Positions 1-11,485 of a DNA stretch of 64,000 nt are shown one piece after another. The notes beneath the pieces were generated by a model. The model was not told where the DNA came from. It made no database searches and worked only from the letters and a program-made list of their open reading frames with translations. Origin of the DNA: Aquilaria yunnanensis. Taxonomy: Eukaryota; Streptophyta; Magnoliopsida; Malvales; Thymelaeaceae. Position 1 is the first letter of the stretch; the number at the start of each line of letters is the position of its first letter. The stretch covers positions 55,580,001 through 55,644,000 of the forward strand of contig CM077597.1 in NCBI GenBank assembly GCA_039654915.1, given 5' to 3'. The translations under genes and the position numbers were made by a program.

Positions 1-111
1 AAGGCTACCCCTGGTATTACTTCATGTGTCCTTGTGGCCCACTAAGTTCAACACTTAGCTCCTTAACTAGGCCTTATTTTGTCTCTAATTTTTAACTTAC
101 GCCTTATCACA
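1..111 (-). mobile_element. Family-C-type LTR, 5'-terminal fragment
   Basis: On the minus strand this piece begins TGTGATAAGG and carries a stretch resembling the first ~130 bp of the LTR fragments ending at 15413 and 51337 (a shared GGACACATGA-like segment after an ACTTAGTGGGC-like segment). I read it as the start of a Gypsy LTR running off the left edge of the window. It joins 5S spacer sequence about 20 bp from the 3' end of the first 5S-like copy. No coding capacity. The family assignment rests on eye alignment. Confidence 0.45.
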
Positions 112-132
112 AAATGATGAAAAGAAATAAAA

Positions 133-250
133 GGGATGCAACATGAAGACTTCCTGACACGTCATTGTTGTCTGTACTACTCTTGCTCAAGTATGCTTAA
201 CTACAGAGTTCTAATGGGATCTGATGCATTAGTGCTGGTATGATCACATC
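133..250 (-). rRNA. 5S rRNA-like gene copy a (degenerate)
   Basis: Read on the minus strand this matches plant 5S rRNA along its length: a GATGTGATCATACCAGCACT-like start, the GGGATC.. box region, TTAAGCATACTTGAGCAAGAG and a GTTGCATCCC end, ~118 bp long. Many substitutions are C-to-T or G-to-A, as expected of methylated silent DNA. It probably does not make functional 5S rRNA. The next copy starts 341 bp away, a normal plant 5S repeat length. Confidence 0.75.
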
Positions 251-473
251 TATCAACCTACGATGCTTATTTTCCTTGATCCACATCAGTCTCATTCGCC
301 TTCAACATTCGTGCTCCACGTCGCAAATGAGCCATGAGACCCATAAATTAGGAAAAGATAATCCAGTAAGTAGTCAAAAAAGTTGGTGAAAATTTTGAAA
401 CTTCATTTTTGGCCCTGATTATCTCACATGAATAGATCAAGCAAAAGAAAAAATGACCCAAAAAACAAAAATG

Positions 474-591
474 GGGATGTAACACAAGCACTTCCCATCA
501 CGTTGCCGATGCCAGTACTACTTTTGCCCAAGCTTGCTTAACTGCAGGGTTCTGATGGGATCCAGTGCATTAGTGCTGGTATGATCGCATC
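474..591 (-). rRNA. 5S rRNA-like gene copy b (degenerate)
   Basis: Second head-to-tail 5S-like unit, minus strand, 341 bp after copy a. The start (GATGCGATCATACC on the minus strand), TGGGATCC-complement and GCAGTTAAGC segments are well kept. Its upstream spacer is cut after 33 nt by the LTR that starts at 625. The rest of that spacer reappears at 49507, which links this copy to copy c. Confidence 0.78.
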
Positions 592-624
592 TGTCAACCT
601 ATGCCGCTTATTTTCCTTTATCTG

Positions 625-2657
625 TGTCAGGGCCTAACTTACCCTTACCCTAAACCTTTCATTAGATTCTTATCAACTAGTGGATTTAGTTACTTAGTTG
701 ATTCCAAACGGTGACTTGGACTCTGATTCCCAAGATTCTTAACCCCAGTTAAAGTTTGACTTTTTGGGAATCTCAAGCTTTTGAAGTTTTAGTGAAATTT
801 ACTTAATTTTTACCAATAGGTGGGTTTACTTGAGATTGCTTAGGGGCTAAGTATGCATGTAATAGTAGGTTCTACATGTTTTAGGTTGCATCAGAGTTAA
901 TCATGCTTGTACATACATGCATACATCATAGGATTCAAACCATGCTTATTTTTTTTCCTTAATGCCCTATGGCCCACCTAGGCCCAAATATATGTACAGA
1001 CACACATTTATTCTAGCCTAGTCCTCTTATTTTACATATACAACTATATACAAGCCAAAATTTTAAGAAGGACTACATGGTCTATAACACCAAAGTTTGA
1101 TGTTTCAAAAGGTGGTATGCATTATACACTAATTTCTGTTCATATAGTATCTAGAGCCATTGAGACTTCTACTTTCACTTTAACTTCACATTTAGGCCAC
1201 AAATTATTCATGACCCTACTAGTTCTAGTCCATACAATAATTGTTTCGCCAACAGCAATACCCACCATAGCCATTAGGGCCTATATAACACAGAAACACA
1301 ACAATTAGTCGAGATTAGTGAACTTATTTATGCTTCCTTTCTCATAAGCCATAACTGGGAGTTTTACCTCTCTGTCCATAGACCCCATGAAGAGGTTTCT
1401 GAGCCCTTTAGTCCTCCATTTCTTTACCTAAAATGGGCAAAATAGGGCATGAGTACATAGGTACTCATTGAAGAACCCAAACAGCACCTAGTTCCTTATT
1501 CAATGTTTAAAACATTGATATAGATAAACCTCCAAACTTCTTTGGTAACCTGCACCCAAAAGGCTAAAAGACACCAAAAAGAACAAGTACAACATAATAC
1601 ATAATACATACATAAATGATAAAAGGGGGGTTAGTGCACGCATGAAGTCAGAGTAGCATACAGACACACATACCACAACATTGGGTTTCAATAACATAGC
1701 AAACATGATTCTTTGGCAATTTCTTCTTGTGATCAGTTAAATTAATGTTCACTTATCATAGAGCTCCAGATGATTGTCAAGCTTGGTCCAACTTGAACAA
1801 AAACCCTATGCTTGCCAAAAGCAAATTGGCTAGCTTATCCTAGTGCTTTAAGCACACATTGCCCATTAACATAGCCTCTAGGTTCCTTTGGCTTAAGCCA
1901 TCATCTAGGGTGGCTTTTCCCATTCAAAATATAGGAGAAGAAGCTTCATGCTGGCTCTTCACCTATACTCTAGAAGTAGTAAGGAAGGTTGGTTATTTTC
2001 CCAAAAAACATAGGCACCAACTTAGGTAACACCAAGTGAAAGGCTTGCTTGATGTTTGTCTCAGATTCACTATTTATCCATCCTTCTCCATGGACTTTCT
2101 TTCCTAAAAATTGAGAGTACATAGGCAAGAGTACCATTAGGTAGGTGGTGATGAGAATTAAGGATGAAAGGAAGAAAAAAGTAGCTTTAGAAGGACACCA
2201 TCTTGGATGTGTCAACAGAGCGTCGATTTTGGCTTGTTGCTGTTGTATTGGATTTCTTGCTTATGTCTCGGCCTCCATGTGCTCTTGGTTTGTGTTTAAG
2301 GTGTTTGCAAGAGATAAGAGAGTAGATAATAGCCAAGAAATGGTTAAACATTTGCAAAGAAATTGCCATAAGGAGGCTTGAATGTTGGCGGTAGCCGAAT
2401 GACTTAAATAAGTCATTTACATTTTCTTTATTTGTTTTGGCCTTTTTTTTGGTCTTTTTTATTTTCATTTTTTTACTGGCTTTTGGTAGGTATTAGGGCT
2501 AAGTCTTGGGCAATAAATGATGTAAGAAGTTGCTAGGAAATAGTTTGGAAATTGCCTTAGAAGACATAGTAACCAATGTTGCCTGAATGGCTTTGTAACC
2601 AAGTCATTTAATTGGTTTTTCTTCCTTTTTGTTTCATTTTTGTCTCGGCCCATAACA
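625..2657 (-). mobile_element. Family-H LTR, left copy (3' LTR of the outer element, 5' third missing)
   Basis: A ~2-kb non-coding stretch whose bulk (about 655-2645) is also present, same orientation and clearly homologous, at 46446-48425. Its left edge TGTCAGGGCC is the complement of an LTR end in TGACA and joins 5S spacer directly. Internal stretches, for example CATAGAGCTCCA followed by a CTTGCC segment, resemble family C, so H and C are related LTRs. The ~1.1 kb present at 48426-49506 is absent here. Short reading frames inside are not conserved enough to call genes. Confidence 0.6.
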
Positions 2658-2664
2658 GGTCCTT

Positions 2665-4484
2665 TTTCATGCCCCACACAGGTCCTACCCTAACTGCACC
2701 TTTCCCAACTAGGCGTGCTTTGCTGGTAACTACCAAGTGCCTAGGGCACTAGGTCACACACATACATCTACAAGTGTGGGTAGGACACTGGTGAGCACCC
2801 CAGGAGCCTACTAATTTGACCTTAAGTTAAACTTTTCAAGTGATGTGCTTTTGTGCATATCAAGCGTGCATACCTTTCATGTTAACCAAGATGCCCGTTC
2901 TTAAGTTTTGAAAACCATTTTCAAATGCAAGTGAGGTTAACTAGACACATTAAGCTAAGTTTACACAAGCCATTCGACACATATGCACACATCCGGATGG
3001 CATAAGCATAACACATCACCAAGAATGTTCATACATTTCACAACTGAGGTACTTAGTTACATGCGATAATTTATACACAAACAAGTTCTTGGAATCATAC
3101 CAAGACCAACATAAAACCTAAAGTCATATCTTCTCATGAAGGTTCACCTATAGTGCACATACATGATAAGCACAACCACTCAATACATAAGCTTGGTAAC
3201 AACCAAGGACATTAAAAAATGCCCTAAAATCTGAGAGGAAAAGTTCACATAACTATGTACGTAAATATACTCGAAAGCCACTAACATCACATAAATTAAA
3301 ACTATGGTTTAAAGTACAGACCCAACTATCAAACTTATGGTCATAAGAGCAAACCACATTACATAGGCTAAGGAGCACATGTCCATAACACTAGACTTGT
3401 CCCATAATCTACTCACAAAACCTACAAGCAACATAACCATATGAGCTTGCATATTTACAAAGGATTGTACTTACACTCATTAAGCTATAACCATGTGTTA
3501 GTGATCATACCTCCAAGATACTCGAATACATAATCCTTAGCACACAAGCTACTCAAGCTTAATATCCTTTCCTGAAACACATAATTACAGGGCATGAGTT
3601 ATATACATAACTTAGTAAGGATTCACATAGCTTTTATGAGCCTATTTAGTAAAGCTTGAATGCTTAACCTTTCATAAAAAAGCTTAAACCTGCATTAAAA
3701 CATGAAAAACACAAGCTATACACATTAATATATCCACTAGATAGCTAATAAGGGTTAGCATGCACATACAAAGCACCAAAGCACACACCGCACATATAGC
3801 CATTGGCATCGGGCAATAAGAACACTACTAAGTACACACCACAACATGTTCAAGTCCTACTTCCTTTGATCACTGGTTCACATAGAGCTCCAGGTTCCCC
3901 TGTAGGTTGGCTGACCCATGTAAGAACTCTAGTACTTGCCATTTCTGTGCTAGCAAGCATGCACATCACTTATACCTGAAGGTAAAACATAGCCTCTATG
4001 ACATTCTAAGCTTATCTAGCTTAATAACCATCACTTAGAAGCCTAACACTCACTTGAACATGGATTGTAACCAAACTCAAGTAGAGTACAGTGAAACCCT
4101 TACCAAACCTTCTTTGGCTCTTATCTAAGCACTCAAAGCAAAGAACCAAGCATCAAATGCGACCTCCAAGTTTGCATATGACTAAAATGTTCTTAATCAA
4201 TTTTAATTCTTCAAATATAGCTCAAATCATCAAAGAATCACCATGAATCACCATGAACCCGATTCTCCTCCAGCAAGAACACTAGCTTTGACTTCCATTA
4301 GGAGTTTTTGACACATTTAGACAACTAGGCAAGTAGTGCAAGCATGCAAAATTTAGCCATGAGCCACAAGGCGTGAAAATGGGTAGAATACTAGTCTTGG
4401 TAGAGTCATTTTCTTCTGTGGAACCATGTAGCTCTCCAACAATATTTAATGGAACTTACGAGACCCAAAAACATTAGCAATTAG
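2665..4484 (-). mobile_element. Family-C Gypsy LTR, minus orientation, part 1 (continues at 15220-15413)
   Basis: The reverse complement matches the LTR segments at 29890-30350, 41972-43890 and 46357-46441, including the AAGTACTAGAGTTCTTACAT block, the CATAGAGCTCCAGG block and the terminal ACCTGTGTGGGGC block. With 15220-15413 added, the LTR is ~2.0 kb. It is interrupted by the family-B LTR at 4485. It lies inverted relative to the Gypsy element E that follows. No genes; scattered ORFs below 100 aa look random. Confidence 0.6.
4480..4484. repeat. Target-site duplication ATTAG of B LTR copy 1 (left)
   Basis: ATTAG lies just before the left end of the family-B LTR and again at 15215-15219 just after its right end. 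This fits 5-bp staggered cutting by an LTR-retrotransposon integrase and fixes the LTR ends. Confidence 0.85.
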
Positions 4485-4681
4485 TGATACCCACTCCGGG
4501 GTAGTCCAATTATGGTGCCAAAACTGTGCATTTAGACTCCCAGGATTGGTAATGTTCTGTAGGCCATTAGAACACTACCCTTAGTGTGCATACCCAAGTG
4601 GCCCTCTTGGGCACTATGTAAATACATGCATATTGGTCCAAACATCACAAAAATATTCACATAGCATGCACACCATGGCAG

Positions 4682-6098
4682 TGTTGGGTTTCGGGAGCCA
4701 AACAGCGCAGCGGAATTTAACCGAAACCCTCCAGGATCCAAGTGAAACGGGGTAAACCGGGTGTTCGAAAATTTCATACCTAATTTTCGGTTGAGATCTC
4801 TCACTCAACTGTAGAGTCGAATCACAAAACCTGAACAGTTGACGTGTTCAGGCTCTCTATGGTATCCACACGAGCCTCTCGGGATCACCACGCTTCCACC
4901 ACGTCCCGGCAGATGCGTTTCTCTTGCGCTCGCAGTGCTAGCTTGCGTCCTCCAAGGAACTGCAAGAGAAGAGTGCGGCTGTCCTTTTTGGGAGGCTAGG
5001 GCAAGGAGACCTGCGAATTTTTCACTTAAAAGTTGTATTTATAGTGAGACTCAACTTCCAGGCCTAATGGGTTTCAAAGCCCTAATCCAATTAGGATTTA
5101 ATTTCGGGCTTAATAATGGCTCAACTCCTTGGCCCATTATTAATACGAAATTAAAGTGAAACCATAACCCAAATAATTAGCCCATGCACTCTAATGATCC
5201 AAATAGCTCTACGTGTGCGACCCAATAGGCTCTTGCCATGTTGGCAATGATCATAAATCACATTTATGATCATAAGCAATGAGCGGTGTCTAGCAACACA
5301 TCATTGCTACCTAAGTGACAAGATTGTCGGTGAATCGACTAAACCTTTATGATCATCACCGATATATGCCATTGTCCCTTTGTCCAAGATATCAAGACTA
5401 AGCACGAGACATGGAATGTGTCACTCTCGTATAGCCCAATCTTTGGTTTCTTGATTACCGAGTAGACTAACTTAAACTGATGACATTGATATCATATATC
5501 AACTCATCGGAGCATGGCCATGCATTTTCTAAGTCTCACTCTATCAAGGGGCCCAAAGATATCACTCCCGTTACATAGGAGGGACAAATCCCATCTTGAT
5601 CATACAAATCCCTCCGCATGATATGTGACATACCCAATGACCTCCTTCAAGTTCACTCAGTTACGAGCAACAAAGGAAAGTATCAAAGTATGTGACTCAC
5701 ATGTATGGAACCTTGATGATCTTAGGTCGAAGGACTACATATACCATGATCACTATGAGAATCACTTATGACACTCATATAACGATCCATGAAGTGTTCT
5801 CATGGTGGGTCGGTCCAGTACACAAGTTCTCCAACTTGTACCCATATGTAGACTACATATCTCATATTAGTCTCCACATATGCTAGTCATTATGTATTAT
5901 TGCAACCCGCTCCACAATAATACTAGACTAGGGACGTTTAAGAATATCATTATTCTAGGGTTACAATTATGTTTATTATGTTACGCAGAAACAAAACAAC
6001 AAACAAAATTGCTGGATTAATGCCTCAATAAAATATCATGACTCAATGTGCAAAAATACAATCATCTCATGATTGGCTTTTTGGGCACAATACTAACA
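4682..6098 (-). repeat. Copia 1 3' LTR
   Basis: Left-hand LTR, downstream in the element's sense. The minus-strand start TGTTAGTATTGTG supplies the stop codon of pol: TAG at 6093-6095. It ends next to GGCAG. Its outer terminus reads TGTTGGG on the plus strand, against TGTGGG in the other LTR, the only indel I see between them. Confidence 0.93.
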
Positions 6099-8111
6099 AT
6101 CTCCGACTTGCACTAAAAGCCAATCATCCATGTATCTAATACCGATGCACCTAGAATGACTATCATGCTTCTGCTGCGTATGGGGCTTTGTCAGTGGATC
6201 AGCAATGTTGCTGTCTGTCGAAGTCCTGCATATCCTTACATCACCCCTCTCGATGATCTCCCTGATGAGATGATAGCGTCGAAGTATGTGTTTGGATTGC
6301 TGGTGAGATCGAGGTTCCTTAGCCTGTGCGATTGCTCCATTGTTGTCACAATAGAGCTCTATCGGGTCAACAATGCTTGGAACCACTCCAAGTTTAGTGA
6401 TGAACTTCTTGATCCAAACTGCCTCCTTCGCAGCATCAGAGGCGGCAATGTACTCAGATTCTGTTGTAGAGTCAGCTACTGTCTCTTGCTTTGAACTCTT
6501 CCAGCTTACAGCACCACCACCAATACAAAACACATAACCAGATTGCGATCTAAAATCATCCTTATCGGATTGGAAGCTTGCATCAGTGTAACCCCTTACA
6601 ACGAGCTCATCTTCACCTCCAAAGACCAAGAATGCATCCTTAGTCCTTCGTAAGTACTTAAGGATGTTCTTAACAGCTGTCCAGTGACTTTCACCGTGGT
6701 TCGATTGGTACCTACTCGTCATGCTCAAAGCATATGAGACATCGGGACGAGTACATATCATGGCATACATGATAGATCCAATTGCTGAGGCATATGGAAT
6801 CTTACTCATGCGCTCTCTCTCCTCAGTTGTACTCGGACACTGAGATCTAGAAAGAGTGATACCATGTGACATGGGCAAGAATCCTTTCTTGGAATCTTGC
6901 ATGCTAAACCTCTTTAGCACCTTGTCAATATATGTACTTTGACTTAGGCCAAGAAGCTTTCTAGATCTATCTCTATAGATCCTGATGCCTAACACATAGG
7001 CTGCTTCACCCAAGTCCTTCATAGAGAAACATTTCCCTAGCCAAGTCTTCACAGACTGTAGCTCAGGAATGTCATTCCCGATGAGTAGTATGTCATCTAC
7101 ATACAACACCAAGAAGACAATAGCGCTCCCACTAACCTTCTTGTAGACACAAGGTTCATCTTCATTTTTGATAAAACCAAACTCTTTGATTGCATCATCA
7201 AAACGAAGATTCCAACTTCGAGAAGCTTGCTTCAGTCCATAAATGGACCTTTGCAATTTGCACACTTTATTGGCATTCCCAGGAGTGACAAAACCCTCAG
7301 GCTGTGTCATGTACACATCCTCAAGTAGCTTTCCATTTAGGAATGCAGTTTTGACATCCATTTGCCATATCTCATAATCATAGTGTGCAGCAATAGCAAA
7401 CAAAATTCGGATGGATTTAAGCATAGCAACTGGTGAAAAAGTTTCATCATAGTCAATACCATGAATTTGCTTGAAACCTTTTGCGACCAATCGTCCCTTA
7501 AAGGTAATCACATTACCATCCATGTCAGTTTTCTTCTTGAAAACCCATTTGCACCCTATGGGTTTTACCCCTTCAGGTGGGTCAACCAAAGTCCATACTT
7601 GGTTTTCATACATGGATTCCATCTCGGATTTCATGGCCATTAGCCACTTCTCAGAGTCAGGCCCCGACATAGCTTGTTGGTAGGTTGTGGGCTCATCTTG
7701 ATCCATGAGCATCACATCACCGGTGTGAGTCACGAGAAATCCATATCTCTCGGGCTCACGCCGAATCCTACCAGTCCTACGTGGGCTTTGTGCTACAGGA
7801 ACAGACTCTTGAACCACAACATCTTGTGGTGTCTGTTCAGGTTCCATTTCAGGTTTGATGTCTTCTTGTTGTTCTTGAATTTCTTCAAGTTCTACTTTCC
7901 TCCCACTAGTTCCTTTAGAGATAAACTCTTTCTCCAAAAAGACACCAGTTCGAGCAACAAACACTTTTTGCTCAGAGGGATTGTAGAAATAGTAACCCTT
8001 TGTTTCTTTGGGATACCCAACAAAAAGACATTTTTGAGATTTGGGCCCTAGTTTGTTAGAGGATTGACGTTTTACATAAGCGTCACAGCCCCAAATCTTC
8101 ATAAAAGACAA
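6093..8111 (-). CDS. Copia 1 polyprotein, C-terminal part: integrase end, reverse transcriptase, RNase H
   Basis: This is codons 652-1323 of the Copia frame; the first codon is TTG and not a true start, because the protein is continuous with the frame that begins at 10064. Residues ~1-130 hold the integrase C-terminal region, including a CLFVGYP motif. RT follows (~155-400) with QMDVKTAFLNG, SIYGLKQASR and the catalytic YVDD near residue 337. RNase H is in the last ~200 residues (TDASFQSD, TTESEYIA, CDNNGAI, HILRRYHLIRE). All key acidic residues I can identify are present. The last codons run through the polypurine region and end at TAG inside the 3' LTR. Expression would need readthrough of the upstream TAG at 8211-8213. 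Confidence 0.93.
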   Translation of the reverse strand: MSFMKIWGCDAYVKRQSSNKLGPKSQKCLFVGYPKETKGYYFYNPSEQKVFVARTGVFLEKEFISKGTSGRKVELEEIQEQQEDIKPEMEPEQTPQDVVVQESVPVAQSPRRTGRIRREPERYGFLVTHTGDVMLMDQDEPTTYQQAMSGPDSEKWLMAMKSEMESMYENQVWTLVDPPEGVKPIGCKWVFKKKTDMDGNVITFKGRLVAKGFKQIHGIDYDETFSPVAMLKSIRILFAIAAHYDYEIWQMDVKTAFLNGKLLEDVYMTQPEGFVTPGNANKVCKLQRSIYGLKQASRSWNLRFDDAIKEFGFIKNEDEPCVYKKVSGSAIVFLVLYVDDILLIGNDIPELQSVKTWLGKCFSMKDLGEAAYVLGIRIYRDRSRKLLGLSQSTYIDKVLKRFSMQDSKKGFLPMSHGITLSRSQCPSTTEERERMSKIPYASAIGSIMYAMICTRPDVSYALSMTSRYQSNHGESHWTAVKNILKYLRRTKDAFLVFGGEDELVVRGYTDASFQSDKDDFRSQSGYVFCIGGGAVSWKSSKQETVADSTTESEYIAASDAAKEAVWIKKFITKLGVVPSIVDPIELYCDNNGAIAQAKEPRSHQQSKHILRRYHLIREIIERGDVRICRTSTDSNIADPLTKPHTQQKHDSHSRCIGIRYMDDWLLVQVGDC

Positions 8112-8210
8112 ATTGGGACGCCTCCCACTCCATATCTCATATGGTGTCTTTTGAACCGATTTAGATGGAACTCGGTTTAGTGTAAAAGCGGCTGTCTCTA
8201 GAGCATGTCC

Positions 8211-10064
8211 CTAAAAGGAGTTTGGAAGGTCAGCTTGACTCATCATGGAGCGAACCATGTCTAACAGAGTTCGATTTCTCCTTTCAGAAACACCATTCCA
8301 TTGAGGTGTACCTGGTGGAGTGAGTTGTGATACTATACCACACTCCTTCAGATAGTCAAGGAATTCTCGATCCAAGTACTCTCCACCTCGATCTGATCGA
8401 AGCACTTTGATACTCTTCCCGAGTTGATTCTCTACTTCATTCTTGAATTCTTTGAACTTTTCAAAGGATTCTGACTTGTGTCTCATAAGATACACATAGC
8501 CATATCTGCTGAAGTCATCAGTGAAAGTAATGAAGTATTGGGAACCTCCTCTAGCTTGTGTAGACATAGGGCCACATACATCACTATGTATGAGTCCTAG
8601 TAAGTCATTAGCCCTTTCACTTTGCCCTGTGAATGGGGCTTTGGTCATCTTGCCCAACAAACATGACTCACATGTCTCATATGATTCAAAATCAAATGAG
8701 TCCAAGAGTCCATCTTTATGGAGCTTGGATATGCGGGTCTCATTTATATGGCCCAAGCGACAGTGCCAGAGATAGGTCAAGTTTGAATCATTTAATCTGA
8801 CCTTCTTGGTATTCACATTATAGATTGGATCTTCAAGGTCTAGAGCATACAACCCATTGCTAAGTTGAGCACAACCATAAAAGATTTCATTCAAATAAAT
8901 AGAACAACATTTGTCCTTTATTATAAATGAAAAACCTTTCTTGTCCAAACAAGAAACAGAAATCAAATTTCTACTAATAGTAGGTACAAAGTAGCAGTTG
9001 TCTAATTCTAAAACTAATCCACTAGGTAAAGTGAGAACATAAGTCCCTATGGCTAAGGCAGCAACCCTTGCTCCATTTCCAACACGTAGGTCCACTTCAC
9101 CTCGGGCCAATCTTCTACTTCTACTTAGATCCTGCACATTTGCACAAATGTGAGATCCACATCCAGTATCCAATACCCAAGATGAGGAAGTAGAAAAGTT
9201 AGCCTCTATAACAAAAATACCTGAAGTGGAAGTCTTACTTCCCTTTTCCTTAGCAAGTTCTTCAAGATAGAGCTTGCAGTTGCGCTTCCAGTGTCCAGGT
9301 TGCTTACAATGGAAGCACTCCCCTTCCTTTGCCACACCACCCTTTGGTTTCAGTGCAGCTGAAGAAGAACTAGCATTGGACTTTCCATTAGCTTTATCCT
9401 TCTTCTTGTTGGCTTTTCCTTTTCCCTTGCCCTTTTGAACCATCAAAATGGGCTTAGCCTTCTTAAGGTTTTGCTCAGCAGTTCTCAACATGTTGAGCAA
9501 TTCAGGGAGGGACTTGTCAAGGTCATTCATGTTATAGTTCATGACGAACTGACTGTAGCTTTCAGGCAACGATTGCAAGACTACATCAATAGCCAACTCT
9601 TTCTGAAGAGCAAATCCCAAATTCTCAAGATTCTCAATGTACCCAATCATCTTGAGCACATGAGGACCCACGGGACTTCCCTCAGACATCTTGCACTGAA
9701 ACAATGCCTTAGAGGTCTCAAACCTCTCATGCCTAGCTTGCTCTTGGAAAAGCATTTTGAGATGTTCGATCATATCGAACGCCCCCATGTTCTCATGTTG
9801 CTTCTGAAGCTCAGATTCCATGGTAATAAGCATGAGGCATGCAACATCCAAAGCATCATCAGAATGCCTCTTGTGAGCATCCCTTTCAGCTCTTGGAGCA
9901 GTGGCAGCAGGCTCATTCGGAATGGGCTGCTCTAGGACATATGCCTTTCTCTCTTGTTTGAGGACTATCCTCAAGTTTCGGTACCATTTGAGAAAGTTGG
10001 TCCCATTCAGTTTTTCCTTCTCAAGGATCGATCGCAACGAAAGTGTCGATGTGTTTTGTGCCAT
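8211..10064 (-). CDS. Copia 1 polyprotein, N-terminal part: Gag, protease, integrase N-terminus and core
   Basis: 617 codons from ATG at 10064, the first ATG after the leader; the second Copia copy starts at the same place. Gag (residues ~1-245) is followed by a basic Lys-rich linker, a CCHC zinc knuckle (~250-263, CFHCKQPGHWKRNC) that binds genomic RNA, a protease with DTG near 299, and an integrase with an HHCC zinc domain (CRLGHI ... CESCLLGK) and the start of the catalytic core (HSDVCGPM, TDDFSRY, SERRNRTLLD). The frame ends at TAG after NSF. The second copy has TGG (Trp) there, so this is a W-to-stop change at codon 618. The reading frame is unchanged across the stop (10064-8111 is divisible by 3). 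Confidence 0.95.
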   Translation of the reverse strand: MAQNTSTLSLRSILEKEKLNGTNFLKWYRNLRIVLKQERKAYVLEQPIPNEPAATAPRAERDAHKRHSDDALDVACLMLITMESELQKQHENMGAFDMIEHLKMLFQEQARHERFETSKALFQCKMSEGSPVGPHVLKMIGYIENLENLGFALQKELAIDVVLQSLPESYSQFVMNYNMNDLDKSLPELLNMLRTAEQNLKKAKPILMVQKGKGKGKANKKKDKANGKSNASSSSAALKPKGGVAKEGECFHCKQPGHWKRNCKLYLEELAKEKGSKTSTSGIFVIEANFSTSSSWVLDTGCGSHICANVQDLSRSRRLARGEVDLRVGNGARVAALAIGTYVLTLPSGLVLELDNCYFVPTISRNLISVSCLDKKGFSFIIKDKCCSIYLNEIFYGCAQLSNGLYALDLEDPIYNVNTKKVRLNDSNLTYLWHCRLGHINETRISKLHKDGLLDSFDFESYETCESCLLGKMTKAPFTGQSERANDLLGLIHSDVCGPMSTQARGGSQYFITFTDDFSRYGYVYLMRHKSESFEKFKEFKNEVENQLGKSIKVLRSDRGGEYLDREFLDYLKECGIVSQLTPPGTPQWNGVSERRNRTLLDMVRSMMSQADLPNSF

Positions 10065-11485
10065 GGTTATCTACAATAGTAAATATGCAGTGTAAGAGTC
10101 ATGTATTTTAATTCATTTAATAAGGACTTTTATTAAACGATACTCCCACTATTTTCCTCAAAATAATAACCCTCGGTATTATTTTGGAACACCTCGGCGC
10201 TAAGGTATTCTAGCGGGCCAAGATCCATATTTGACCACAACCTGAGTCAGCTTTGGCTTTTCTCTCAAGTTACAGCTATTTAGGTAGGCAACTCATTGCC
10301 AATTGCATCTTATGCAACTCTTGGATAGTTGGGTGAACAACACTTGTCCAAGCTCATCTCATGAACTTAAGCCCAACTCTATGCCTCTAAGTCCCTAATC
10401 CTATTAGGATGACTTAGTTAAGTCGAACCCAAAGTTAGCAGTTTGGATATCACTATTATCCCATCGCGCCTTACCAAGATGAACATAGGTGCTTTGCTTT
10501 GGCAAACCCACCTAATGTTGATCAAAGTCTTGACGAGTGCCAACATTTGGAAGGCATCACATTTAATGACTTAATATTTGTTTGAGGGATTTTTCTTTTG
10601 ATCTCACCAATTTGTTATCTCCGGTTGTTTTATACATGCATCACATACAAATATAAAACATGCATCTCATGCTTACAAGAAATAAACGTGACATGGTTAT
10701 AGCCCAAACTATGCGATATTCTCAAGCCAATGAGAATATCATAAAAGCCTAAGAAAAGAAAAGAGTCTTCACAAGCTCCTTCTCTTCCTTTCTTGGCTGC
10801 CTTTTTGTTGTCACCTCCTTGGACATACCACCTTGGACGAACCCATAATGCACCATTACATCAATAATAGAAACCTCGAGTTACATTCGAGGGGAGTAAG
10901 GTGAGAAGAGAATGTACAATGAGAGTGATAAGAAAAGGCACGACTCGCAGGCCGTATTTACAAGTACAACCAATAAAGGGCTATAACCATGCACCATGCT
11001 TCAAACACCAATCAGCATATCATGTCAAATCTCATTCAACAAAGATGCATGCCAATTTTCGCGTGTTGATTAACCAGGTTTTATATATGTGGCGCTTCGC
11101 ATACGGCGGTCCCGCTGGCCGGTCAGCGGGCGGTGGTTCCGCTGACCGGTCAGCGGACGGGGTCGAGAAAGTAGGCACCCGAGACTCCTCCATTCGAGCC
11201 ACCAAAAATACCTTACTTTCGGTGCCCAAACAGGCCGAATCCGAACAAACCTAGGGTTTTTGCAACTATTGCAAGAATCCTAATCCATATAGGTATCTCA
11301 TACCTATCAATTTCGGCTTATTCTCATTAACCAATTTGTGTCGTTTCTTGATATATCTCATTTGTTCATTACGAATTCCGGTTTCATGCATCATGAATCA
11401 ATCTAATTAATCATGGCCGAAAACCAATCGAACACATAGCATCATGCGATTCAACACTCAATCCCGATTTAGGGTTTCACCAGTA
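10065..11485 (-). other. Copia 1 long 5' leader
   Basis: About 1.4 kb lies between the PBS and the gag ATG, and the same layout is seen in the second copy. No convincing coding frame. It holds two GC-rich palindromes at 11112-11129 and 11139-11156. Leaders of LTR elements normally carry packaging and dimerisation signals; assigning that role here is inference. Confidence 0.7.

Noticed and set aside
133..591. 5S sequences as part of a Cassandra-type TRIM element (5S carried in LTRs)
   Set aside because: The copies are head-to-tail at a steady 341-bp period over many units and the spacers show no TG...CA LTR ends or PBS, so a 5S rDNA-derived array fits better.
625..630. TGTCAG at 625 as part of the 5S spacer
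   Set aside because: Other spacers have TATCAG here, but sequence beyond departs from 5S at once and the missing spacer is found at 49507, so it is the LTR edge.
4839..5159. 106-aa frame in the Copia LTR (also at 11655-11975)
   Set aside because: It lies antisense to the element within the LTR, is conserved only because the two LTRs are near-identical, and has no recognisable motif.
9435..9935. 166-aa frame on the plus strand
   Set aside because: Antisense shadow of Copia 1 gag; the same shadow appears opposite Copia 2 gag.
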